NCBI RefSeq assembly: GCF_000333275.1
Contig: NZ_BACU01000485.1
Span: 1 to 52,852, forward strand
Direction: 5' to 3'
Source of the DNA: Azospirillum sp. B4
GTDB taxonomy: Bacteria > Pseudomonadota > Alphaproteobacteria > Azospirillales > Azospirillaceae
Length of the DNA stretch: 52,852 nucleotides
Position 1 is the stretch's first letter; each line of letters opens with the position of its first letter. The position numbers and the translations under genes are program-made. The notes beneath the pieces were generated by a model that saw nothing but the letters and a program-made list of their open reading frames with translations, was not told the DNA's origin and did no database searches. Shown here piece after piece: positions 27,195 through 35,257 of the stretch.

Positions 27195-29234
27195 ATGGGG
27201 ACAGGGTGCATGGGGGCGAAACGGGCCGCGATGGCGGCGTTGCTGATGGGATGGATGATGACCGAGGTGACTGCCGCTGAGACGAAGACCGCCCCCTACG
27301 GCACCTGGGCCTCGCCCATCACGGCGGCGCGCCTGGCCGGCAGCGAGATCCGCCTGGGTGACCTGGTGGTGGACGGCGGCGTGCCCTACTGGCTGGAAAG
27401 CCGGCCGGCCGAGAAGGGGCGCTACGCCGTCGTCACCCCTGACGGCGCCGGCGGCATCCGCGAACTGACGGGGCCGGAGGTCAACGCCCGCACCCGCGTC
27501 CACGAATATGGCGGCGGCGCCCTGCTGGTGTCCGGCGGCCGGATGTACTTCAGCAACTTCAGCGACCAGCGCCTGTACACGGCACCGGTCGCCGGCGGCG
27601 CGGCGGCGGCGCTGACGCCCCCCGGCTATCGCTACGCCGACTGTGTCGCCGGCGCGCCCGGCCATCTCTATTGCGTGCGGGAAGACCACAGCGCGCCGGG
27701 GGAGGCCAAGAACGCCATCGTCTCCCTGGCGGTGGACCAGCCCCAGACGGCGGACCAGCCCGGCGACGCCGGCACCGTGCTGTTCGGCGACAGCGACTTC
27801 GTGGCCTATCCGCGCCCCAGCCCGGATGGCAGGCACCTGGCCTGGATCGCCTGGTCCCACCCCAACATGCCCTGGGACACCACCACGCTGTACGTCGCCA
27901 CGGTCACGGCCGGCGGGCTGACGGACGTGACCGTGGTGGCCGGGGGCCATGATGAATCGGTGATGGAACCGCGCTGGGATGCCGACGGCACCCTCTACTT
28001 CCTCTCCGACCGGAGCGACTGGTGGAACCTTTATGCCTGGTCCAAGGGCATGGTCCGCCCGGTGACGCGCAAGGCGGCGGAGTTCGGCGGCCCCTTGTGG
28101 AACCTGGGCCAGTCCAACTACGCGCTGACCGGTGACGGGCACGCCATGGCCCGCTACGGCAGCGCCGGGGTGGACACGCTGGCGGTGGTGGACCTCAAGA
28201 CCGGGGCGGTGCGCGACCTGTCCCTGCCCTTCGTCGCCTATGGCGGGGTGACGCTGGCCGGGACCCAGGCGGTGATGATGGCCTACGCCGCCGACCAGAC
28301 GCCGGCGGTCATCAGCGTCGACCTTGCGACCGGCGCCCACACCGTGCTGCGCCGCCCGGCGCCGGAAAGCCTGGACGCCGGCCTGGTGTCGCGGGCCAAG
28401 CCCATCGAATTCCCCACCGCCGCCGGCCCGGACGGCCAGGCCCGCACGGCCCACGCCTTCTACTACGCCCCCACCAACCCCGGCTTTCGGGCGCCGGCGG
28501 GGGAGAAGCCGCCCCTGCTGGTCAAGGTGCACGGCGGCCCCACCAGCGCCAGCAAGCCGGCGCTGGACCTCAACATCCAATATTGGACCAGCCGCGGCTT
28601 CGCCGTGGTGGATGTGAACTATGGCGGCAGCACCGGCTATGGCCGCGCCTACCGCAACCGCCTGCGCGGCAATTGGGGCGTCACCGACGTGCAGGACGCC
28701 ACGGCGGTGGTGGCCTACCTGGACCAGGCGGGCCTGGCCGACGCCAATCGGGCGGCCATCCGGGGCGGCAGCGCCGGCGGCTACACCACCCTGGCGGCAC
28801 TGGCCTTCACCCCCGTGTTCAAGGCGGGCGCCAACTATTACGGCGTGTCGGACATGGAATCCCTGGCCAAGGACACCCACAAGTTCGAAAGCCGCTACCT
28901 CGACAGCCTGGTGGCCCCCTACCCGGCGGGCAAGGCCGTCTATGACGCCCGCAGCCCCCTGCACCACCTGGACGGCTTCTCCGCCCCGCTGATCACCTTC
29001 CAGGGGGCGGAGGACGCGGTGGTGCCCCCCGCCCAGTCGCGCAGCATCGTCGCCGCCCTGAAGGCCAAGGGCGTGCCCGTCGCCTACATCGAGTTCGAGG
29101 GCGAACAGCACGGCTTCCGCAAGGCCGACAGCATCATCCGCGCGCAGGAGGCGGAGCTGTACTTCTACGGCCGCATCTTCGGCTTCACGCCGGCGGACAC
29201 GCTGCCGGCGGTGGCGATCGATAATCTGAAGTGA
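27195..29234 (+). CDS. Exported prolyl-oligopeptidase-type S9 peptidase
   Basis: 679 residues. The N-terminal hydrophobic stretch (MAALLMGWMMTEVTAA) is a likely signal peptide. A beta-propeller follows (SRPAEKGRYAVVTP, FLSDRSDWWNLYAW repeats). The C-terminal alpha/beta hydrolase domain has the nucleophile in RGGSAGGY (Ser at residue ~526), Asp in QGAEDAVVPP and His in GEQHGFRK. Upstream, VKVHGGPTS is the oxyanion region. This is the dipeptidyl/acylaminoacyl-peptidase branch, cleaving small peptides, probably in the periplasm. It ends ~150 bp before the left boundary of the tRNA-Arg element and is followed by a bulged hairpin (29260-29293). Confidence 0.93.
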   Translation: MGTGCMGAKRAAMAALLMGWMMTEVTAAETKTAPYGTWASPITAARLAGSEIRLGDLVVDGGVPYWLESRPAEKGRYAVVTPDGAGGIRELTGPEVNARTRVHEYGGGALLVSGGRMYFSNFSDQRLYTAPVAGGAAAALTPPGYRYADCVAGAPGHLYCVREDHSAPGEAKNAIVSLAVDQPQTADQPGDAGTVLFGDSDFVAYPRPSPDGRHLAWIAWSHPNMPWDTTTLYVATVTAGGLTDVTVVAGGHDESVMEPRWDADGTLYFLSDRSDWWNLYAWSKGMVRPVTRKAAEFGGPLWNLGQSNYALTGDGHAMARYGSAGVDTLAVVDLKTGAVRDLSLPFVAYGGVTLAGTQAVMMAYAADQTPAVISVDLATGAHTVLRRPAPESLDAGLVSRAKPIEFPTAAGPDGQARTAHAFYYAPTNPGFRAPAGEKPPLLVKVHGGPTSASKPALDLNIQYWTSRGFAVVDVNYGGSTGYGRAYRNRLRGNWGVTDVQDATAVVAYLDQAGLADANRAAIRGGSAGGYTTLAALAFTPVFKAGANYYGVSDMESLAKDTHKFESRYLDSLVAPYPAGKAVYDARSPLHHLDGFSAPLITFQGAEDAVVPPAQSRSIVAALKAKGVPVAYIEFEGEQHGFRKADSIIRAQEAELYFYGRIFGFTPADTLPAVAIDNLK

Positions 29235-29259
29235 GGGGGGATACCCCTGTGAAGCGATA

Positions 29260-29293
29260 GGGGCGTTCCCTGGGGCATATGGGGAACTGCCCC
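29260..29293 (+). terminator. Hairpin after the S9 peptidase gene
   Basis: GGGGC-GTTCCC (29260-29270) pairs with GGGAAC-T-GCCCC (29282-29293), 11 pairs with one bulged T. No U-run; the role is tentative. Confidence 0.4.
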
Positions 29294-29389
29294 ACGCCCC
29301 GCCTTGCGCACCGGAGCTGGTACACGGATCCGGTCCACCATCAAGGTGGCGGGCATCTGCTTGGGCATTGATTTTACAAAGGCGGGGGA

Positions 29390-29409
29390 AATGGTGTCCC
29401 CGGCGGGAT
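29390..29409. other. Left attachment core (attL) of the tRNA-Arg element
   Basis: A 20-bp direct repeat identical to 35103-35122: AATGGTGTCCCCGGCGGGAT, the 3' end of tRNA-Arg including its CCA. After the core the sequence leaves the tRNA and enters the element. CATTGATTT (29366) and CTGGTACAC (29317) lie left of it, as at the right end. Confidence 0.8.
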
Positions 29410-29510
29410 GGGTGCCGCACCTGGGGTCAACCCTATGAATCCAATAATATCATGACATTGGAATGGTGTTCCTGGTACACGCACCTGGTACACACCAGAC
29501 TGAAACGCCC

Positions 29511-30891
29511 ATGCCTGATAATCGCCACCTGATCCAGAAGCATCTTACCTGGTTCTTCCGCCTCCGCGTCCCCAACGATCTGCGTGCGGTCTATGGCAGC
29601 GCTGAGATTCATAAAAGCCTACAGACCCATTCCGTCATCCAGGCCCGCACGCAACGGGATGTCCTGCTTGGGCGCTACCGTCGTGAGTTCGAGGACCACC
29701 GGCGCGGCGCCAAGATGGAAGACTTGGTGTTGTCCAACGCCCTAATCGCCAAGCGAGAGATCGCCCAGGCCAGCCCCAGCCGGATTGCTGTGGACCTCGG
29801 TGATGAGCGGTTGACGGAGCGGGAGTTGGCCGCAGACCTGGCCCGGGAGACGGCGGCACGGGTCATCCCCCAGGTCATTGGCACGGATGATCCCGATGAC
29901 CCCCGATATATGGAGCAATTCGAACTCTACCACCGGGTGGCTCACGGCACGTCTGATCCATTGGCGCCGCTGCTTGAACCCTGGCTCCGCGAGACCAAGG
30001 GGGCCGTGAAGACCATCGCGGAGAAGCGAAAGGTGGCCCAGGCGTTCCTTGACTGGATGGCGACACAACGCCTGGTCCTGATCGACGACATTCCCCGCCG
30101 GGTCGCCTCGCGCTATGTGCGGGAGGAAATCGCGGGGCGCGGTGTGAAGCCCGCGACGATCAATAAGGAGATATCGCACCTGTCTTCCTGGTGGCGTTGG
30201 CTGAAAAAGCGCGGCCATCTGGAGGACAGTGAGAACCCCTGGACGGACCAGGGCTATACCGTCAATCCGGATGCCGAAGGTGAGGATGAGGAAACCAACC
30301 ACCGCGCTTGGACGACAGACGAACTGTGGACCCTGTTTAACGCCGATCCTGCGGCCTGTGGGGTGCGTCCGGCCACGCGGGCTACTCTCCTGCGGTTCGC
30401 CAAGGCAGCCCTCTACACGGGCGCCCGGCGGAGCGATTTGGCCGGTCTGAAGGTCGGCGATGTCGAGACCAAGGAGGATGGTGGCCTATGGCTGATAATC
30501 CGCCGGGGCAAAACCAAAGCGGCAGTCCGCAACATTCCCGTCCACAGCGCCATTGAGCCCCTTATACGGGAGATGATCCAAGATCGCCCGGCGGACGAGT
30601 GGCTGTTCACCGGCCCAGGGATCGTTGGAAAGACCACCCGGCGCCCGTGCCAACTACGTGGGCAAGCTGTGGCGGGACATGACCAGCGAACTAAAGTTGA
30701 TGCCGGTCCTGCACGGTCTCCGCGCGACCTTCATTGAACACATGGAGGCCGTCGGGGTCCCTCTTAGCACCGTGAAACTTATCGTCGGGCATCGGCGCGG
30801 CGACATCACGTTCGGCCGCTACAGCAAGGGCCACCTGGTGGACCTGCGGACGGAGATCGAGAAGGTGCAGGTGGTGGGGGTGTTCAATTGA
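29511..30891 (+). pseudogene. Tyrosine-type site-specific integrase, frameshifted
   Basis: Starts MPDNRHLIQKHLTWFFRLRVPNDLRAVYG, the N-terminal domain common to tRNA-targeting integrases. The SAM-like core-binding domain is at ~150-250. The catalytic domain has the first Arg in YTGARRSDLAGLKVGDV and the Lys in RGKTKAAVRNIP. Near 30621-30640 the frame breaks. The rest (HGLRATFIEHM, VGHRRGD, FGRYSKG with the nucleophile Tyr) continues in the +1 frame up to 30891. One extra A in GGAAAG at ~30627-30632 would explain it. Unless it is a sequencing error, no full protein is made. It lies next to the left att core, as expected for the integrase of this element. Confidence 0.85.
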
Positions 30892-31291
30892 CCAAGTATC
30901 GCAAGCCCATGACCAGCCTGGGGACTACACAGCTAGCGTCATAAACGGGCCAACCTACAGAAAATAGAACCGGTATTTCATGCGGTGTTCGGGTGACATC
31001 CCCCTGGGGGTCTTTTGAAAGATTTTCAGGTAGCCTGCGTGGCTCCACGAAGTCGAACAATAACAATGACAATAAACTCCGAAGTAGGTTTGAAAGGGTC
31101 TGTTTCCAGCCCCCCTGGGGGTACCACTCAAAATGTCGACGCAAACTCGACGACTTAGTCAGCAAATTACTGTCACTTTATGATTGCCAAATCCCCTTGA
31201 TCGAGAAACCAAGGGTCGCTATATGCCTTTTGTCGGGCATAAAGGAAATGTCAGCACCTTTAAAAAGTGCTGTTGTGCAGGGAGAGATTAA
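30892..31291. other. Low-GC control region before the ParA gene
   Basis: 400 bp without a gene, AT-rich. It holds two identical palindromes CCCCCTGGGGG (31000-31010 and 31111-31121, exactly 111 bp apart) and a hairpin CAGCAC/GTGCTG near 31255. The ParA ribosome site GGGAGAG lies at its end. Candidate operators, or partition-site-like repeats. Confidence 0.5.
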
Positions 31292-32290
31292 ATGGCAAGA
31301 ACTATAAGCATATTTAATAATAAAGGTGGTGTCGGCAAAACAACGTACATGTTCCATGTTGCCCATCTGTTAGCCAGCACGTCACTGACTGTTCTCATGG
31401 TCGACTGTGATGGTCAGGCGAATCTAACGGCGCATACGTTAAGAAATGCTGCAATTAGGAAATCATGGTCACCTGATGGAAATAGTATATGGAAGAATAT
31501 TGAACAAGTGGCAAAGGGGGTCGGTGACGTTGGACAAAGGTCTCCAATTCAATTTAATCCGAGATATCCGACTCTTTATATTGTTCCTGGTGACCTAAGG
31601 TTAACGGATTTTGAAGATAGACTTGGTGACACATGGAGTGCAGCAAAGGGCGGCAGTGAAGCGGCTGTGCGCGTTCAAAGTGCAATACATAGATATATTA
31701 AATGGGCTGCAAATAAAATCAAAGCAGACGTAGTTTTGGTGGACCTCGGTCCGAGCTTGGGTGCTATAAATAGGGCTGTATTAGCTTCGAGTGATTATTT
31801 TATAATACCAATGGCCCCAGATTTATTTTCCATTGAGGGGACAAGAAATTTAGGAGAAAAATTGGTGCTTTGGCACCGTGAATGGGCACAGTGTCATCAG
31901 GCGTGGAACGGTAATGACGTTGAGCTTCCTGACGGAACGCCAAAATTCCTTGGGTATGTGATTCAAAGTCACAATATTAGAAACAATTCTGAAAAAATGA
32001 CTCGCGGATGGAATATGTTCGGCAGGATAATTGAGCAAAATGTCCAGTCAAATATTGTAGACAAATTAACAACGATAGATCAGGTTGTTGACTGGGCTGA
32101 TGGCAGTTACAATCTTGGAATGATTCCAAACTTACATAGTCTTATACCATATTCTCAAGCGGCTAGAAAACCTGTATTCGATTGTTCTTATGGGGACGGA
32201 CTTCAGGGCGCGCACGTTACTAGAGCCGCTGAATCACGTGATCATTTCTCTGGTATAGTCGATATTATTCGACAAACACTGGTGTGGTGA
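31292..32290 (+). CDS. Orphan ParA/MinD-family ATPase
   Basis: 332 residues. The deviant Walker A is NNKGGVGKTTYMFHVAHLLA (residues ~9-28), the A' motif VLMVDCDGQANLT, and Walker B VVLVDLGPSLGAINRAV. This identifies the ParA/Soj superfamily. The protein is larger than chromosomal Soj, with an insert between A' and Walker B (GNSIWKNIEQVAKG). It has no N-terminal helix-turn-helix, and no ParB gene or obvious adaptor follows. It has very low GC (many ATA, AAT, TTA codons) compared with the flanking genes. Possible roles: maintenance or localisation of the excised element, or a non-partition function. Ribosome site GGGAGAG is 5 nt upstream. Confidence 0.88.
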   Translation: MARTISIFNNKGGVGKTTYMFHVAHLLASTSLTVLMVDCDGQANLTAHTLRNAAIRKSWSPDGNSIWKNIEQVAKGVGDVGQRSPIQFNPRYPTLYIVPGDLRLTDFEDRLGDTWSAAKGGSEAAVRVQSAIHRYIKWAANKIKADVVLVDLGPSLGAINRAVLASSDYFIIPMAPDLFSIEGTRNLGEKLVLWHREWAQCHQAWNGNDVELPDGTPKFLGYVIQSHNIRNNSEKMTRGWNMFGRIIEQNVQSNIVDKLTTIDQVVDWADGSYNLGMIPNLHSLIPYSQAARKPVFDCSYGDGLQGAHVTRAAESRDHFSGIVDIIRQTLVW

Positions 32291-32348
32291 TTTCTTTGAC
32301 CGATACGGTCGCGGGATGAGGCACAAATCTGTGCCAATGAACCAAGCC

Positions 32349-32448
32349 CATGTGAGACGTCGCAGCGGTGACGTCGCGGTGTCTCACATGAATGGCATTG
32401 CCAATTCTGAGACAGTCGTGTAGACATCTCTTAGAACCTATTGAGACA
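32349..32448. promoter_or_regulatory. Candidate res site or operator of the resolvase gene
   Basis: Four copies of TGAGAC: a 10-bp inverted pair CATGTGAGAC (32349-32358) and GTCTCACATG (32381-32390), plus TGAGACA at 32408-32414 and 32442-32448. Between the first pair is a tandem GACGTCGC. They lie directly before the resolvase start, where serine resolvases typically bind. Confidence 0.5.
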
Positions 32449-32460
32449 TGGGGCCTAGAG

Positions 32461-33015
32461 ATGTTGATCGGTTACGCACGTACTTCGACCTTAGATCAGA
32501 CCGCCGGGCTGGAAGCCCAGCAACGGGACCTGTCGGACGCAGGGTGCGAGCGCATGTTCGTGGAACAAGTGTCTTCGGTTGACCGGGATGCTCGTACACA
32601 GTTGGCCATGGCCCTGGATTGGGCACGGGACGGGGATATCCTGGTGGTCACGAAGCTGGACCGCTTGGCCCGTTCCGTGGCGCACCTCATGGAAATCGTG
32701 GACACCCTGACGCAGAAGGGGGCTGCGCTGCGGGTGCTGTCCATGGGCATAGACACCAGCACGGCCACCGGCAAGTTGATGCTGACCATCTTGGGGGGCG
32801 TCGCGGAGTTCGAACGATCCATCATGTTGGAACGTCAGCGCGAAGGCATCGCCAAGGCCAAGCAGGATGGCAAGTACAAGGGACGCAAGCCCACCGCCAT
32901 GGCGAAGGCGGATGAAGTCCGTCATCTGAAGGCCCAGGGTATGGGCGGTAGCGATATCGCCAAGGCCCTTGGGATTAGCCGGGCAAGTGTCTACAGGGCT
33001 CTTGAAGAAGTCTGA
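32461..33015 (+). CDS. Serine recombinase (resolvase/invertase family)
   Basis: 184 residues from MLIGYARTSTLDQTAGLEAQ. The catalytic Ser is in the YARTST motif; conserved arginines appear in TKLDRLARSVAHL. The long helix is VAEFERSIMLERQREGIAKAK. The C-terminal helix-turn-helix is GMGGSDIAKALGISRASVYRAL. This is the small Tn3-resolvase type, which resolves cointegrates or dimers at a res site; the candidate res lies just upstream. It gives the element multimer resolution, fitting a plasmid-like phase together with ParA and the AAA ATPase. Confidence 0.95.
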   Translation: MLIGYARTSTLDQTAGLEAQQRDLSDAGCERMFVEQVSSVDRDARTQLAMALDWARDGDILVVTKLDRLARSVAHLMEIVDTLTQKGAALRVLSMGIDTSTATGKLMLTILGGVAEFERSIMLERQREGIAKAKQDGKYKGRKPTAMAKADEVRHLKAQGMGGSDIAKALGISRASVYRALEEV

Positions 33016-33319
33016 AGCGGAATGACTTGTTGTGTCAGCGAAGTTCATGACACGAACAGCTAAGTCCTTGTTTTCCATGACACTTGGTGTGGCATTCAGG
33101 ATCGCTATGCCAATGCATCAACTCCAAATACAGTACACGGATGAAAGGTCATTGTCATACCAATTCAAGTGATGGCTGGTATAACCGGCGAAAACCACCA
33201 TCTAATATCTTAATAATATTTTGGATGCATATCGTTAGGTCATTGATATTACTGATAATTTGTATACCTTGCAGCACAAGGTGTGGCAAAAACCTGCCAA
33301 AAATGAGTCGTGGGATTAC
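33016..33319. other. AT-rich intergenic region with TGACAC repeats
   Basis: About 300 bp, AT-rich, between resolvase and AAA ATPase genes. It has an inverted pair GTGTCA (33032)/TGACAC (33048) and another TGACAC at 33078. It may hold a promoter, or the origin if the ATPase is a replication protein. No gene is seen. Confidence 0.4.
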
Positions 33320-34501
33320 ATGGGCTATTCTTCGATACTGGCACCGGGTCGGATGGGTGACTTCCGTTGGCCCAACACATCAACAGCTATCGGAGTAGTC
33401 GTGCATCAGCACAATCCACATTTCTCAACCAACCAGCTTCGTTCCGTGCGGGCTCCAGCCGATGTCTACAAGGGGCTGGCTGGGGGGCTGTTCAGGTCCG
33501 TATCGAATGCACCTCGCAAGATTACCGCTGTCACCTACCGCGACCTTATGGCCCGCAACTTCCCTGACCGCGAGTGGGTGATGGAACCATGGTTACGTCA
33601 GGGCGAATCCGTAATGATTTGGGCGGCGTCGGGTGTCGGCAAGACCATGCTGACGCTGACCCTGGCGATTGCCATGGCTGGTGGCGGTAGCTTCGCGGGA
33701 TGGGCGGCAGGACGCCCCCGCAAGGTGCTGCTGGTCGATGGGGAGATGCATGTCCAGGACCTTCAGGAACGCTTGAAAACGCTTACCCGGGCGGTGTCCG
33801 GCATCGACCATGATGCCCTTGCGGACAACTTGAAGATCATCGCCCGGCAAGGCCAAGCCCCGGACAGCGGGCCCTTTTACGATATCAGTTGCCCAAACGG
33901 CCAAGCGCAACTTCTACGGCGTGTGGATCAAGAGGAAGCGGAAGTCGTCTTCCTGGATAACTACACGACCCTTAGCGACAGCTTGGCGGACGAGAACGAC
34001 GCGGTGGCCTTCAAGCCCATCATGGGGCTTCTTCTGGGATTCAAGCAGCGCAACGTGTCGGTGATGCTGGTCCACCACGCGAGTAAAGGCGGGCAAGCCT
34101 ACCGGGGATCAACAGCCCTGGAGACCACTTTTGAGGTCATCATAGGCTTGAAGCGTCCGGACGACGCCCGTCCCGGGAATGCCCATTTCCGATTGGAGTT
34201 CGGGAAGTTCCGCCAGAAGGGTGGTGCCAGCACGCAGTCACGCGTGTTCGCCCTTGCGGACGATCATTGGATTGTCAGCGAGGATGAGGATGACACCTTG
34301 ACCCGCATCTTGGGGGCGCTCCGATCTTGCCGTTATGGAAGTCAGAAGGAAATCGCCGTCGCCTTGGCCATCGATCCGGCGACTGTCAGTCGGCAGTTGA
34401 AACGGGCCGTGCTGGATGGGTGCGTTACCCGCAGGGGCATCAAGGAGGCACTTGGGGAGGCGACCAGCGGTGATCCGCCGGGCCCCGAAGACGACTTCTG
34501 A
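33320..34501 (+). CDS. RepA-like AAA ATPase (RecA/DnaB fold) with C-terminal helix-turn-helix
   Basis: 393 residues from the ATG at 33320; the start is uncertain, as the frame is open to a TTG at 33260 and conserved sequence begins near ITAVTYRDLMARNFPDREW. Walker A is WAASGVGKTMLTLTLA and Walker B VVFLDNYTTL, followed by VSVMLVHHASKGG (sensor-like), the pattern of the AAA_25/RepA hexameric helicase group. The C-terminus has SQKEIAVALAIDPATVSRQL, a helix-turn-helix. Proteins of this build occur on mobile elements as replication helicases. No separate primase or initiator is adjacent, so the replication role is inferred. Confidence 0.85.
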   Translation: MGYSSILAPGRMGDFRWPNTSTAIGVVVHQHNPHFSTNQLRSVRAPADVYKGLAGGLFRSVSNAPRKITAVTYRDLMARNFPDREWVMEPWLRQGESVMIWAASGVGKTMLTLTLAIAMAGGGSFAGWAAGRPRKVLLVDGEMHVQDLQERLKTLTRAVSGIDHDALADNLKIIARQGQAPDSGPFYDISCPNGQAQLLRRVDQEEAEVVFLDNYTTLSDSLADENDAVAFKPIMGLLLGFKQRNVSVMLVHHASKGGQAYRGSTALETTFEVIIGLKRPDDARPGNAHFRLEFGKFRQKGGASTQSRVFALADDHWIVSEDEDDTLTRILGALRSCRYGSQKEIAVALAIDPATVSRQLKRAVLDGCVTRRGIKEALGEATSGDPPGPEDDF

Positions 34502-34654
34502 CCCAGCTTTTGGGCGACGGGGCGTTAGCCCTTCGTAGGGATCACGGTTGTACATTGTTATGACCATATAAGGCGTGCAACGTGCAAGAGCCCCGGTTTT
34601 CCTGGGTTTCCGGGGGCCGGGGCGGTTGCAGGGCAATGGTCGTTTTTCGTTGGG

Positions 34655-34882
34655 TCAGTGGCCTTCTTCCTGGCCATGCTCCCGAATTACATCCGCCATC
34701 AAAGATAAATCATCAGCAAGTTGGTCGGGTAACGGATTCAGATCCTCGAGAAGACCCCAGCTAAGAGCACGAATAGCTAGTTTCATAATAGCTTCGCGAA
34801 CATAGGGGTCACTGTTCATTGCCCCGAGTTCAGCGGTCAGCGCTCTACAGCGATTCTCTACAACTACGTCAAGATCAGTCAT
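34655..34882 (-). CDS. Small hypothetical protein of the element
   Basis: 75 residues (MTDLDVVVENRCRALTAELG...). Acidic and helical, with no motif I recognise. A GAGG ribosome site lies 6 nt before the ATG. It is encoded against the rest of the element, between the AAA ATPase gene and the right att region, a position often held by a small regulator or excision factor; no helix-turn-helix is evident. Confidence 0.55.
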   Translation of the reverse strand: MTDLDVVVENRCRALTAELGAMNSDPYVREAIMKLAIRALSWGLLEDLNPLPDQLADDLSLMADVIREHGQEEGH

Positions 34883-35017
34883 TGATACCTCGCAAAATCG
34901 GATCTCCCGGTCTGTCCCGTCTGAGGGATAGCCGTCAGAACTATAGTAGCTCTAAGGTCTGTACATCCATAAGGTGCAGCTCGTTCTAAACGGCCCGATT
35001 CTCGAAGTCGCAGCTAG

Positions 35018-35051
35018 CTGGTACATAGTCTGGTACACAGACCTGGTACAC
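35018..35051. promoter_or_regulatory. Right-end integrase arm-type repeats
   Basis: Three copies of CTGGTACA(C/T) at 35018, 35030 and 35043. At the left end the same motif occurs at 29472 and 29485. The 13-bp start-to-start spacing of the last two copies is identical at both ends, as expected for arm sites of a tyrosine integrase. Confidence 0.55.
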
Positions 35052-35102
35052 GCGACGCCGTGGCCTGCCGCCTAAGTCATTGATTTATATACGCATATAG
35101 GG

Positions 35103-35122
35103 AATGGTGTCCCCGGCGGGAT
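35103..35122. other. Right attachment core (attR), inside the tRNA-Arg gene
   Basis: 20-bp repeat identical to 29390-29409. It covers the tRNA 3' end (CCA, acceptor, part of the T arm), so the tRNA remains intact after integration. Confidence 0.85.
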
Positions 35123-35181
35123 TCGAACCCACGGCCCCAGGATTAGGAATCCTGTGCTCTATCCTGCTGAGCTACGGAGAC
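35105..35181 (-). tRNA. tRNA-Arg (anticodon CCT)
   Basis: Read on the reverse strand: acceptor GTCTCCG (35181-35175) pairs with CGGGGAC. The D stem is GCTC/GAGC, the anticodon stem CAGGA/TCCTG with loop TTCCTAA (anticodon CCT), and the T arm GTGGG-TTCGAAT-CCCGC. CCA is encoded. All arms fold. It is the integration target of the element to its left. Confidence 0.97.
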
Positions 35182-35257
35182 GCCGGGGCGGGTTATAGCA
35201 GGTTTGGGCGGCTTGCACAGCCCCGGGGCGTGCAAGGCATGGGTGCCGGCGGGCATG

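Larger units (their letters stand above)
29390..35122. mobile_element. Integrated element in tRNA-Arg(CCT), about 5.7 kb
   Basis: Bounded by 20-bp direct repeats of the tRNA 3' end (29390-29409 and 35103-35122). It carries, left to right: a frameshifted tyrosine integrase, an orphan ParA ATPase, a serine resolvase with res-like repeats, a RepA-like AAA ATPase with C-terminal helix-turn-helix, and a small reverse gene. Base composition is clearly lower in GC for 30.9-32.4 kb and 33.0-33.3 kb than in the chromosome. No conjugation, phage structural, toxin or resistance genes are recognisable. It is probably a decayed or minimal mobilisable/satellite-type element. The integrase frameshift suggests it can no longer move by itself. 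Confidence 0.8.

Noticed and set aside
30610..30650. Programmed frameshift in the integrase
   Set aside because: No slippery heptamer with a downstream structure is evident; a simple one-base error or inactivating mutation is more likely.
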